Shown piece by piece: positions 53,317-63,716 of a stretch of DNA of 64,000 bases; the stretch's first letter is position 1; each line of letters starts with the position of its first letter. Made by a program: the position numbers and the translations under genes. Below the pieces are notes generated by a model. The model was not told the DNA's origin, did no database searches, and was given only the letters and a program-made list of their open reading frames with translations. The DNA is from Hydrogenophaga sp. RAC07 (lineage in GTDB: Bacteria > Pseudomonadota > Gammaproteobacteria > Burkholderiales > Burkholderiaceae_C). Location: the NCBI RefSeq assembly GCF_001713375.1, contig NZ_CP016449.1:4507501-4571500 (forward strand), read 5' to 3'.

Positions 53317-54441
53317 ATGCAGTCCGTCAAAAAGAACCATGCCAGCGCTTCTGCAGCCGCGAAGCCGGGCAGCACCGCCGAACAACCTTGGTCGCTCGAC
53401 CAGCATTGGCCGGATCTGGTGGCCAACCTGGCCGACCAGATCACCGTGGGCGTGAGTTCGCTGCAGAACGGAATCGACCTGCTGCTGGCCAAGGAACGCA
53501 TCACGGCGCTGGAGCACCGCGCGCTGAGCATCCCCAACGAGCGTCTGAAGATGGCCGGGATCAGCACCCAACAGATCAACCGCTTCTATGGTGGCCGTAT
53601 CCGCCAGTCGCACGAGAAAGTCGACATGGCGCAGCTGGTCGAGGGGATCCTGCAAGAGCGCAAGAGCGAACTCGGCGTGCTCGGCATCGAGTTGCGCCGC
53701 AAGCTCAAGGCGGTGGAGGTGCTGATCGACCCGACGGTGGCGTACGCGTTTGTCAACGCGGTGCTTGACTGGGGTCTGCCCTTTGGCAGCCGCATCGACG
53801 TGCGCATGGACATGAACGCCTGGCCCAAACATGCCCGGCTGCAGGTTCGCGTGTCCAACGACGGTGTGCCGCCTTCGAGCTCGGCCATGCTTGACAGCCT
53901 GAGCTGGGTGCTCATCCGCCAGATCGCCCAGACCGCCGGCGGCATCGAGATCGATCGCGAAATCAGCGACGAAGGGGTGAGCTTCACGGCCATGTTCACG
54001 CGCACGGTGCAGGCGGTGGACGGCATCTCGGCGGTCGAACTCTCCGACGATCATTCGTCGATGTTCAAGTCCCTCTCCGGCATCTATGTGCTGACGGTGT
54101 CTCCTGCGCTGCAGATCCGTGCCGACGTGCGCGACGCGCTGCGCGAGATCGGCGTGTTGTCCGACAGCGTGGTCAATTTTGAGCAAGCCCGTGAAGCGGT
54201 CCGAAGCCGCATGCCGAACCTGATCATCGTGGACTCGGAGATCAGGGGCGATGCGTTCGAGTCGTTCCGTCGCGAACTGCTGCGCGAGGTGTACGAGTTC
54301 CCGTTTCTGGAGATCTCGCCCGACGACAGTTCGTTCGACATGTCCGGGTTTGGCGAGCTCTCCATGGCCAAGGTGGGTCGCGGCAACATTCGCGAAGCGC
54401 TGGGCACGGCGGTCATGTTCGAACTCGCCAAGATGATGTAG
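53317..54441 (+). CDS. Degenerate histidine-kinase-like and receiver-like protein
   Basis: The 374-residue protein aligns by eye with a sensor kinase core. ANLADQITVGVSSLQNGIDL (residues 36-55) matches an H-box helix, but Asp40 stands where the phospho-accepting histidine would be. Next come a degenerate ATPase domain (LQVRVSNDGVPPSS; VLIRQIAQTAGGIEI) and, from residue about 255, a receiver-like domain (LIIVDSEI aspartate; AKVGRGNI lysine) lacking the N-terminal acidic pair. It is probably not a working kinase but a binding or scaffold protein. No membrane segment is present. The 284-bp upstream gap holds a possible -10 box (GATAAT) and nothing else recognised. Confidence 0.75.
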   Translation: MQSVKKNHASASAAAKPGSTAEQPWSLDQHWPDLVANLADQITVGVSSLQNGIDLLLAKERITALEHRALSIPNERLKMAGISTQQINRFYGGRIRQSHEKVDMAQLVEGILQERKSELGVLGIELRRKLKAVEVLIDPTVAYAFVNAVLDWGLPFGSRIDVRMDMNAWPKHARLQVRVSNDGVPPSSSAMLDSLSWVLIRQIAQTAGGIEIDREISDEGVSFTAMFTRTVQAVDGISAVELSDDHSSMFKSLSGIYVLTVSPALQIRADVRDALREIGVLSDSVVNFEQAREAVRSRMPNLIIVDSEIRGDAFESFRRELLREVYEFPFLEISPDDSSFDMSGFGELSMAKVGRGNIREALGTAVMFELAKMM

Positions 54442-54484
54442 GCGGTTTTCCAACATCATTCTTTGTGACTTTCTTGCGGGACCA

Positions 54485-54500
54485 CTGTCAGATCTGACAG
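54485..54500. promoter_or_regulatory. Perfect 16-bp palindrome, possible LuxR-type operator
   Basis: CTGTCAGATCTGACAG is fully self-complementary and lies just upstream of the small-RNA promoter, centred about 50 bp before its predicted transcription start. No U-run follows, so it is not a terminator. CTG...CAG dyads with a central GATC resemble lux/las-type boxes bound by LuxR-family regulators, but other regulators are possible. Confidence 0.5.
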
Positions 54501-54507
54501 GTCAAAG

Positions 54508-54536
54508 TTGGATATCCGAGTTGATTGGTGTACGAT
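54508..54536 (+). promoter_or_regulatory. Predicted promoter of the candidate small RNA
   Basis: TTGGAT (54508-54513), 17-bp spacer, TACGAT (54531-54536). The predicted start 6-7 nt further on coincides with the first base of hairpin 1 of the candidate RNA. Confidence 0.6.
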
Positions 54537-54542
54537 TACGGC

Positions 54543-54646
54543 GGGCTGCCGAAAGGTGGCTCCCCGCTTTTCCTCCCTGAGCGGGCGCCTTAGTGTGTGA
54601 CAGCAAAAAGGCTTCCCAACCCGGCCCAACTGGCCGGGTTTTTTTT
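54543..54646 (+). ncRNA. Candidate trans-acting small RNA (about 104 nt) with anti-Shine-Dalgarno loop
   Basis: A stand-alone transcription unit in the 275-bp gap before hemJ. Hairpin 1 (54543-54562) is an 8-bp stem with GU pairs and a GAAA tetraloop. Hairpin 2 has stem CCCGCT (54563-54568) / AGCGGG (54580-54585), displaying TTTCCTCCCTG in its loop. The TCCTCCC there is complementary to Shine-Dalgarno sequences. A short GCCTT/AAGGC stem follows, then a strong terminator (54618-54646). Promoter, start site and hairpins fit one another. I do not recognise a named family. The loop suggests that it represses translation of several mRNAs by covering ribosome binding sites. Confidence 0.65.
54618..54646 (+). 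terminator. Rho-independent terminator of the candidate small RNA
   Basis: AACCCGGCC (54618-54626), 5-nt loop, GGCCGGGTT (54632-54640), with a T-run from 54639 to 54646. It precedes hemJ by 70 bp, so hemJ probably has its own start or depends on read-through. Confidence 0.85.
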
Positions 54647-54716
54647 GTCCTGCCGCGGGCCGCTCGCGCTGGCAGAACGACCCTGCGCCCGGGAAACGCG
54701 GGGCTACACTGCCCCC

Positions 54717-55145
54717 ATGCTTTGGGTCAAATCCTTTCACATCGTCTTCGTGGCCAGCTGGTTCGCGGGCCTTTTCTATCTGCCGAGGATCTTCGTGAAC
54801 CTGGCCATGGTGCCGCCGGAGAGCGTGGCCGAACGTGAGCGCTTGCTTCTCATGGCGCGCAAGCTGATGCGCTTCACCAGCCTGCTGGCCGTGCCGGCGC
54901 TTGCGCTCGGCTTGTGGCTCTGGCTGGGCTACGGCATCGGCCTGGGTGCGGGCAACGGCTGGATGCACGCCAAGCTCGTGATCGTCTTGCTGGCATTGGC
55001 ATACCACCACACCTGCGGCGTGATGCTCAAGCGGTTCTCTCAGGGCGCCAACCGCCGCAACCATGTCTGGTACCGCTGGTTCAACGAGGCGCCCGTGATC
55101 CTGCTGGTGATCGCGGTGATCCTGGTGGTCGTCAAACCATTTTGA
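54717..55145 (+). CDS. hemJ: HemJ-type protoporphyrinogen IX oxidase
   Basis: The 142-residue protein has four membrane helices. It starts MLWVKSFHIVFVASWFAGLF, with the conserved haem-ligand histidine and the FYLPRIFVN motif, and has NGWMHAKLVIVLLALAYHH further on. It matches HemJ/CopD-like oxidases that convert protoporphyrinogen IX to protoporphyrin IX in the inner membrane. The ATG at 54717 is used; an extended frame upstream would run through the small-RNA terminator. It shares a region with hemB (other strand). Confidence 0.9.
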   Translation: MLWVKSFHIVFVASWFAGLFYLPRIFVNLAMVPPESVAERERLLLMARKLMRFTSLLAVPALALGLWLWLGYGIGLGAGNGWMHAKLVIVLLALAYHHTCGVMLKRFSQGANRRNHVWYRWFNEAPVILLVIAVILVVVKPF

Positions 55146-55149
55146 TGCT

Positions 55150-56259
55150 TTGAAAGCACGCTCCTCCGCCTGGCCGCTGGCGTTCGTGTTCGCCGGCATG
55201 GTGGTGTATGCCAGCCTGTACCCGTTCACTGGCTGGCGCGATCAGGGCGTGGTCCCGCTGGCCTTCCTGCAGGCGCCGCTGCCCCAGTACTGGACCGGCT
55301 TTGACATCGCCGCCAACCTGGTGGGCTACGCGCCGCTGGGTTTTTTGCTGGCGCTTGCCCTGCGGCGGTCGGATCAGGGACGCGGGACCTGGCTCGTGGC
55401 TTGGGGCCTTCCGGTGTTGCTGTCGCTGCTGGTGGAGACCTTGCAGAGCTACCTCCCCATGCGTGTGCCGTCCAATGTGGACTTGGCACTGAACGCTGTC
55501 GGCGCTGCGCTCGGGGTCATGTTGGCGTTGCTGATCGAGCGGCTGGGCGCCTTGCGCCGCTGGAGCCAGATCCGGGCGAACTGGTTCGAACCCTCGGCCC
55601 ATGGCGGGCTGGTGCTGTTGGCGCTGTGGCCGTTTGCATTGCTGTATCCCCAACCCGTCCCGTTTGGCTTGGGGCAGGTCTGGGACCGTGTGGAATCCGG
55701 TCTGACCACGCTGTTGACGGACACGCCGTTTCTGGCCTGGGTGCCTGTTCGCGAGACGGAGCCGGCACCCTTGAGCCTGCTGACCGAGGCCTTCTGCATC
55801 GGCCTGTGTGTGCTGGCTCCCTTGCTCATGGGCTATGCCGAGATGCGCTCGCGGGTACGTCGGCTGGTGTTTTGTGGCTTGCTCGTCGGCGGCGCCGTGG
55901 CGGTGGCGGGCTTGTCGGCCGCACTGACCTACGGTCCTGACCACGCCTGGGCCTGGCTCACGCCCCAGGCGCAACTCGGACTGGTCCTGGCCCTGGTCTT
56001 GGGAGTGCTTTGTGTGGTCATGCCGCGCCGGCTGTGCAATGTGGTCATGCTGCTGTGCTTGGCGGTGTCGCTGAGCCTGCTCAATGACGCGCCGCTCAGC
56101 CCCTATTTCGCCCAATCACTGGAGGTCTGGGAGCAAGGCCGTTTCATCCGTTTCCACGGTCTGTCCCAATGGTTGGGCTGGTTGTGGCCCTTTGCCGCGC
56201 TCGTCTTTGGCCTGCTGTCGGTGTCCCGCCCAAGCACTGCGCCCACAGGCACCACCTAA
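55150..56259 (+). CDS. VanZ-family multi-pass membrane protein
   Basis: The 369-residue protein has about nine to ten hydrophobic helices. The first third matches the VanZ-like domain: VVYASLYPFTGWRD, FDIAANLVGYAPLGFLLAL, then VETLQSYLPMRVPSNVDLALN. The remainder is additional membrane sequence. VanZ itself gives low-level teicoplanin resistance, but the role of housekeeping VanZ proteins is unknown. The probable start is TTG at 55150, 4 bp after hemJ; ATGs further in would delete the first helix. Confidence 0.82.
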   Translation: MKARSSAWPLAFVFAGMVVYASLYPFTGWRDQGVVPLAFLQAPLPQYWTGFDIAANLVGYAPLGFLLALALRRSDQGRGTWLVAWGLPVLLSLLVETLQSYLPMRVPSNVDLALNAVGAALGVMLALLIERLGALRRWSQIRANWFEPSAHGGLVLLALWPFALLYPQPVPFGLGQVWDRVESGLTTLLTDTPFLAWVPVRETEPAPLSLLTEAFCIGLCVLAPLLMGYAEMRSRVRRLVFCGLLVGGAVAVAGLSAALTYGPDHAWAWLTPQAQLGLVLALVLGVLCVVMPRRLCNVVMLLCLAVSLSLLNDAPLSPYFAQSLEVWEQGRFIRFHGLSQWLGWLWPFAALVFGLLSVSRPSTAPTGTT

Positions 56260-56269
56260 AATCCTTTGT

Positions 56270-56608
56270 ATGGCCGACAACAAGTCTTATTACGAACGTC
56301 ACATCTTCTTTTGCCTCAACCAGCGGGACAACGGAGAAGCCTCTTGTGCACAGCACAAGGCGCAAGCCGCGTTCGATCGGTGCAAGTCGCAAGCCAAGGC
56401 ACAGGGGCTGCTCGGCGCAGGCAAGGTGCGAGTGAACAAGGCGGGATGCCTCGACCGCTGCGCGGGCGGGCCGATCGCCGTGGTCTACCCGGAGGCGGTT
56501 TGGTACACCTATGTGGACGAACAGGACATCGACGAGATCGTCCAATCCCACCTGCGCGATGGTGTCGTGGTGCAGCGTCTGGTAACGCCCTCCGATGTGG
56601 GGCGCTGA
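56270..56608 (+). CDS. Thioredoxin-like [2Fe-2S] ferredoxin
   Basis: The 112-residue protein has HIFFCLNQRDNGEASC at the N-terminus and NKAGCLDRCAGGP further on. This places cysteines as in shethna-type/thioredoxin-like 2Fe-2S ferredoxins (C15, C26, C60, C64; C38 extra). Likely a soluble electron carrier. The ATG at 56270 lies 10 bp after the VanZ stop; the upstream frame is within that gene. Confidence 0.88.
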   Translation: MADNKSYYERHIFFCLNQRDNGEASCAQHKAQAAFDRCKSQAKAQGLLGAGKVRVNKAGCLDRCAGGPIAVVYPEAVWYTYVDEQDIDEIVQSHLRDGVVVQRLVTPSDVGR

Positions 56609-56642
56609 CCCATTGAGCCGGCATGAGCCGAGGTGATCCGAC

Positions 56643-57266
56643 ATGAATGCCCAGACCGAAATGCTGACCATGGCGGGCCCTGCGGGCCTGATCGAGTTGG
56701 CCATCGACCGCCCCGAAACTGCGCCCCGGGGCTCGGCGGTCATTGCACATCCCCATCCCCTGCACGGCGGCACACTCACCAACAAGGTGGTGCAGACGCT
56801 GGCGCGGGCCTGCGTCTTGTCCGGCTGGACCGCCGTCCGTTTCAATTTCAGGGGTGTGGGCGCCAGCGAGGGGGTGTACGACGAAGGGCGCGGCGAACTC
56901 GACGACTTGCTGGCCGTGGTTGCAGCCCAGGCCAGCGAAGGCCCGCTGTGCCTCGCCGGCTTTTCTTTCGGTGCTTTCGTCACCAGCCACGCAGCCGCTC
57001 GCCTGCACACATCGCGCGACATCCAGCGTCTCGTGTTGATCGGCACGGCGGCCAGTCGTTTTGAAGTCGCTGCCGTGCCCGCGGAACTCCACACCAGAAC
57101 CCTGGTCGTTCATGGTGAGCAGGACGATACTGTTCCCCTGCCCAGCGTGATGGACTGGGCCCGACCCCAGGTGCTGCCCGTGACGGTGGTGCCGGGCGGT
57201 GGTCATTTCTTTCATGGCCAGCTTCCGATGTTGCGTGAGCTGGTGCTGCGCCACCTGCGAGCCTGA
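56643..57266 (+). CDS. Alpha/beta hydrolase (dienelactone-like/CocE-like small hydrolase)
   Basis: The 207-residue protein has VIAHPHPLHGGTLTNKVV, FNFRGVGASEGVYDEG, the nucleophile elbow GFSFGAF with serine, Asp in VHGEQDDTVP and His in GGGHFFHG. This HPHPxxGG family is common in proteobacteria and of unknown substrate. It lies between the ferredoxin and the DD-carboxypeptidase on the same strand. Confidence 0.88.
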   Translation: MNAQTEMLTMAGPAGLIELAIDRPETAPRGSAVIAHPHPLHGGTLTNKVVQTLARACVLSGWTAVRFNFRGVGASEGVYDEGRGELDDLLAVVAAQASEGPLCLAGFSFGAFVTSHAAARLHTSRDIQRLVLIGTAASRFEVAAVPAELHTRTLVVHGEQDDTVPLPSVMDWARPQVLPVTVVPGGGHFFHGQLPMLRELVLRHLRA

Positions 57267-57310
57267 AGGGCCACGCAGGTTTCTTTTGATTCCCTTCCAA
57301 GGACCGGATT

Positions 57311-58492
57311 TTGTTGCGTCGTTTTTCTTCTTTTCTTGTTTCCGCCTTTCTGCTCGCCGGCTCGGTGTTGCCCGCATCGGCCCAGATGCCCCAGCCCCCC
57401 GATGTGGCGGCCAAGGCCTACCTGTTGATGGACGTCACGTCCGGTCAGGTGCTGGCCTCGATGAACCCGGACCAGTCGGTGGAGCCCGCATCCTTGACCA
57501 AGCTGATGACGGCCTACATCGTTTTTGACGCCCTCAAGGCCGGCAAGATCAGCCTCACGCAGACGTTTGGCGTGAGTGAGCGAGCCTGGAAAATGCCCGG
57601 TTCGCGCATGTTCATCGACCCCAAGATGCAGGTGCCGGTGGAAGACCTGATCAAGGGCATGATCGTGCAGTCGGGCAACGACGCCACCGTGGCGCTCGCC
57701 GAGGGCGTGGCGGGTTCTGTGGAGCGTTTCGTGGAACTCATGAACGTGCAGGCCAAGTCGCTGGGCATGAAATCGACCGGCTACCGCAACACAGAAGGTC
57801 TGACCGAAGCCGGGCACACCACCACCGCACGCGACCTGTCCATCCTGGCCAATCGCCTGATGACGGACTTCCCGCAGTACGTGCCGTACTACTCGATCCA
57901 GCGCTACCGCTACCCCGGCACGCCGGCAACCAACGACACCAACCGCAACCTGCTGCTGTTTCGCGACCCCAGCGTGGACGGCCTGAAGACCGGGCACACG
58001 AACGCTGCCGGCTACTGCCTGGTGGCCACGGCGCGCCGTCAGGTGGCCGGTTTGGGAGAAGGAGCACAGGGCCAGCGGCGCCTGATCAGCGTCTTGCTGG
58101 GTGCCACCAGCGAAAACGCCCGGGCCGCCGAGACCCAGAAGCTGTTGAACTGGGGCTACACCGCGTTTGACGCCGTACGCCTGTTCCCCGCCGGTCAGCC
58201 GGTGGCCACACCCCGCATCTGGAAGGGCAAGGCCGAGCAGGTCAAGCTGGGCCGCGCCGAGGGTGTGGTGGTGTCGGTGCCTGCGGGTGAAGGCGCTCGC
58301 CTGAAAACCGAGGTGCTGCGCCCCGATCCGCTGGTCGCTCCGCTCAACCGCGGTGAAGCGCTCGGCACGCTGCGCGTGACCATGGCCAGCGGCGCTACCG
58401 TGGCCGAGATCCCACTCGTCGTCATGGAAACCGTGGAAGAAAGCGGCGTCTTCGGCCGCGCCTGGGACGCCATCCGTCTCTGGATTCAGTAA
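57311..58492 (+). CDS. D-alanyl-D-alanine carboxypeptidase (PBP5/6 family)
   Basis: The 393-residue low-molecular-weight penicillin-binding protein has an N-terminal signal peptide (cleaved after SASA), active-site PASLTKLM (SxxK, about residue 62), [11 protein letters not shown] (SxN) and [14 protein letters not shown] (KTG). A PBP5-type C-terminal domain ends in an amphipathic membrane anchor ([13 protein letters not shown]). It trims the terminal D-Ala of peptidoglycan side chains in the periplasm. The start is TTG (57311, or the next TTG at 57314) with AAGGA upstream. It precedes the str operon. Confidence 0.93.
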   Translation: MLRRFSSFLVSAFLLAGSVLPASAQMPQPPDVAAKAYLLMDVTSGQVLASMNPDQSVEPASLTKLMTAYIVFDALKAGKISLTQTFGVSERAWKMPGSRMFIDPKMQVPVEDLIKGMIVQSGNDATVALAEGVAGSVERFVELMNVQAKSLGMKSTGYRNTEGLTEAGHTTTARDLSILANRLMTDFPQYVPYYSIQRYRYPGTPATNDTNRNLLLFRDPSVDGLKTGHTNAAGYCLVATARRQVAGLGEGAQGQRRLISVLLGATSENARAAETQKLLNWGYTAFDAVRLFPAGQPVATPRIWKGKAEQVKLGRAEGVVVSVPAGEGARLKTEVLRPDPLVAPLNRGEALGTLRVTMASGATVAEIPLVVMETVEESGVFGRAWDAIRLWIQ

Positions 58493-58508
58493 GGCACCGG
58501 CCCCTGCA

Positions 58509-58537
58509 TTGCCAGGGAGCCACCCCCGTGCTACATT
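58509..58537 (+). promoter_or_regulatory. Predicted promoter of the str operon
   Basis: TTGCCA (58509-58514), 17-bp spacer, TACATT (58532-58537), about 65 nt ahead of rpsL. The leader has a small TTCGGAA / TTCCGAA dyad (about 58547-58563) which might act in attenuation. Confidence 0.65.
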
Positions 58538-58607
58538 AGCGGGCTTTTCGGAATTTTCCGAAGAGCTTTCCGTTTTCGCTTTTTTCAAACGTTTAGGGAC
58601 GTTTTCA

Positions 58608-58985
58608 ATGCCAACCATCAATCAACTCGTGCGCCACGGCCGGGAGGTCGAAAAGACCAAATCCAAGAGCCCGGCCATGGAAAACTCTCCGCAGCGTCGC
58701 GGTGTGTGCACCCGTGTGTACACCACGACCCCCAAGAAGCCCAACTCCGCTCTGCGTAAAGTCGCCAAAGTGCGCCTGACCAACGGTTTTGAGGTGATTT
58801 CCTACATCGGCGGCGAAGGCCACAACCTCCAGGAACACAGCGTCGTGCTGGTTCGCGGTGGTCGTGTCAAGGACTTGCCTGGTGTGCGTTATCACATCGT
58901 GCGTGGATCGCTCGATTTGCAAGGCGTGAAAGACCGCAAGCAGTCGCGCTCCAAGTACGGCGCGAAGAAGCCCAAAGTCAAGTAA
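58608..58985 (+). CDS. rpsL: 30S ribosomal protein S12
   Basis: The 125-residue protein begins [15 protein letters not shown] and has [19 protein letters not shown] and [13 protein letters not shown], essentially the bacterial consensus. Lys43 and Lys88 are both present, so the common streptomycin-resistance substitutions are absent. S12 sits at the decoding centre. AGGGA lies 10 nt before the ATG. First gene of the str operon. Confidence 0.99.
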   Translation: MPTINQLVRHGREVEKTKSKSPAMENSPQRRGVCTRVYTTTPKKPNSALRKVAKVRLTNGFEVISYIGGEGHNLQEHSVVLVRGGRVKDLPGVRYHIVRGSLDLQGVKDRKQSRSKYGAKKPKVK

Positions 58986-59155
58986 TCCTGGCGCTGAGCC
59001 TGGTTCGAATTCAAGGTGCTGTTTACCGCGTGGCGCGGTGAATCAGCGTAGTGACCCGAAGCGCGGAATTGTCCGTGTGGGTCGAGTAAGTGGGGGTTCC
59101 AATGACCTCCGCGGTACCTGCCAAGGTGCCAACTGAAGCAATATGAGGTGAAAAA

Positions 59156-59626
59156 ATGCCACGTCGTCGCGAAGTCCCTAAACGTGAAATCCTGCCGGAT
59201 CCCAAGTTCGGCAATGTCGAGCTCTCCAAGTTCATGAACGTGATCATGGAAGGCGGCAAGAAAGCTGTCGCCGAGCGCATCATTTATGGCGCGCTGGAGC
59301 AGATCGAGAAGAAGAGCGGCAAAGACCCGGTCGAAATCTTCTCGGTGGCCATCAACAACGTCAAGCCCATGGTGGAAGTGAAGTCCCGCCGCGTGGGTGG
59401 TGCCAACTACCAGGTGCCCGTTGAAGTGCGCCCTGTCCGTCGTCTGGCGCTGTCCATGCGCTGGATCAAGGAAGCCGCGCGCAAGCGCAGCGAAAAGTCC
59501 ATGGCGTTGCGCCTGGCAAACGAACTGATTGAAGCCACCGAAGGCCGTGGCGGCGCCATGAAAAAGCGCGATGAAGTCCACCGCATGGCCGAGGCCAACA
59601 AGGCCTTCAGCCACTTCCGCTTCTGA
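59156..59626 (+). CDS. rpsG: 30S ribosomal protein S7
   Basis: The 156-residue protein has [19 protein letters not shown] and [14 protein letters not shown], the S7 signatures. S7 starts assembly of the 30S head and, in E. coli, represses its own operon by binding the rpsL-rpsG intergenic RNA. The 170-bp gap here is long enough for such a target but no homology is claimed. GAGGTG precedes the ATG. Confidence 0.99.
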   Translation: MPRRREVPKREILPDPKFGNVELSKFMNVIMEGGKKAVAERIIYGALEQIEKKSGKDPVEIFSVAINNVKPMVEVKSRRVGGANYQVPVEVRPVRRLALSMRWIKEAARKRSEKSMALRLANELIEATEGRGGAMKKRDEVHRMAEANKAFSHFRF

Positions 59627-59661
59627 TCCGGGCCTCCGCCCTTTAGAGCATCCAGTACCGA

Positions 59662-59696
59662 GAGCCCGCGTCCCTTGTTTCAAGGGTGGCGGGCTC
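59662..59696 (+). other. Strong two-part hairpin between rpsG and fusA
   Basis: GAGCCCGC (59662-59669) pairs with GCGGGCTC (59689-59696), and inside it CCCTTG-ttt-CAAGGG forms a second stem, separated by a 2x2 mismatch. Only a weak ccctttt follows, so it is more likely an attenuator, processing or mRNA-stability element than a full terminator. Confidence 0.6.
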
Positions 59697-59718
59697 GATC
59701 CCTTTTCGGAGTATTTCC

Positions 59719-61821
<2,103 letters not shown>

Positions 61822-61876
61822 GGACGTGAGGGTGGGTCACGCAAGTGGTCTGCCCTCGGTCAAGACAGTTTTAGCC

Positions 61877-61937
61877 GGTCTGCGATCACGCGCCGCCCTG
61901 TCCCCGTGCGGGGCGAACCAGCAGTGTGATGCAGACC
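61877..61937 (+). promoter_or_regulatory. Structured leader upstream of tuf
   Basis: GGTCTGCGATCAC (61877-61889) pairs with GTGATGCAGACC (61926-61937), leaving one bulged base. The loop holds a CCCC-GTGC-GGGG hairpin (61902-61913). It lies in the 156-bp fusA-tuf gap and may control tuf expression or be a processing site. Confidence 0.5.
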
Positions 61938-61977
61938 TTAAACCGTGACACGGGTTTTGTTCTTTAGGAATTGAAAA

Positions 61978-63168
<1,191 letters not shown>

Positions 63169-63177
63169 GGAGCGGAC

Positions 63178-63492
63178 ATGTCTACCAAGCAGAAAATCCG
63201 CATCCGCCTGAAGGCGTTTGACTACAAACTGATCGACAGCTCGGCCGCCGAGATCGTGGACACGGCCAAGCGCACCGGTGCGATCGTCAAGGGCCCCGTG
63301 CCCCTGCCGACCCGCATGCGCCGCTTCGACATCCTGCGTTCGCCCCACGTCAACAAGACCAGCCGCGACCAGCTCGAAATCCGCACGCACCAGCGTCTGA
63401 TGGACATCGTGGACCCGACCGACAAGACAGTTGACGCCCTGATGAAGCTCGACCTGCCCGCTGGCGTGGACGTCGAAATCAAGCTGCAGTAA
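63178..63492 (+). CDS. rpsJ: 30S ribosomal protein S10
   Basis: The 104-residue protein has [18 protein letters not shown] and [20 protein letters not shown], standard S10 (NusE). It serves in the 30S head and in transcription antitermination. It is joined to tuf (AAGGAG in the 9-bp gap), while a separate promoter lies between it and rplC. Confidence 0.99.
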   Translation: MSTKQKIRIRLKAFDYKLIDSSAAEIVDTAKRTGAIVKGPVPLPTRMRRFDILRSPHVNKTSRDQLEIRTHQRLMDIVDPTDKTVDALMKLDLPAGVDVEIKLQ

Positions 63493-63533
63493 TTGCGGCT
63501 CCAAGCCGGTCGGCGCTTCGTGCGCTGGCTGGC

Positions 63534-63562
63534 TTGCACAAACAAGGCCTGCTGGTTATACT
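63534..63562 (+). promoter_or_regulatory. Predicted promoter ahead of rplC
   Basis: TTGCAC (63534-63539), 17-bp spacer, TATACT (63557-63562). The about 148-nt leader downstream folds into TCCGGA-tttcgg-TCCGGA (63573-63590) and a UUCG-capped hairpin with stems TCGAC/GTCGA (63648-63671). It may be a target for ribosomal-protein feedback. Confidence 0.65.
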
Positions 63563-63716
63563 GGCAGGCTTTTCCGGATTTCGGTCCGGAGAGTTCGGCT
63601 TTGCCGATGCGGTCTGTCAATGATGCAGGTCGTATTTTTAAAACGTGTCGACGCCCTTCGGGGAGAGTCGATGCACCATCAGCCCCGGCCAATTGAAGTC
63701 GGGAACGGAGAAAACA

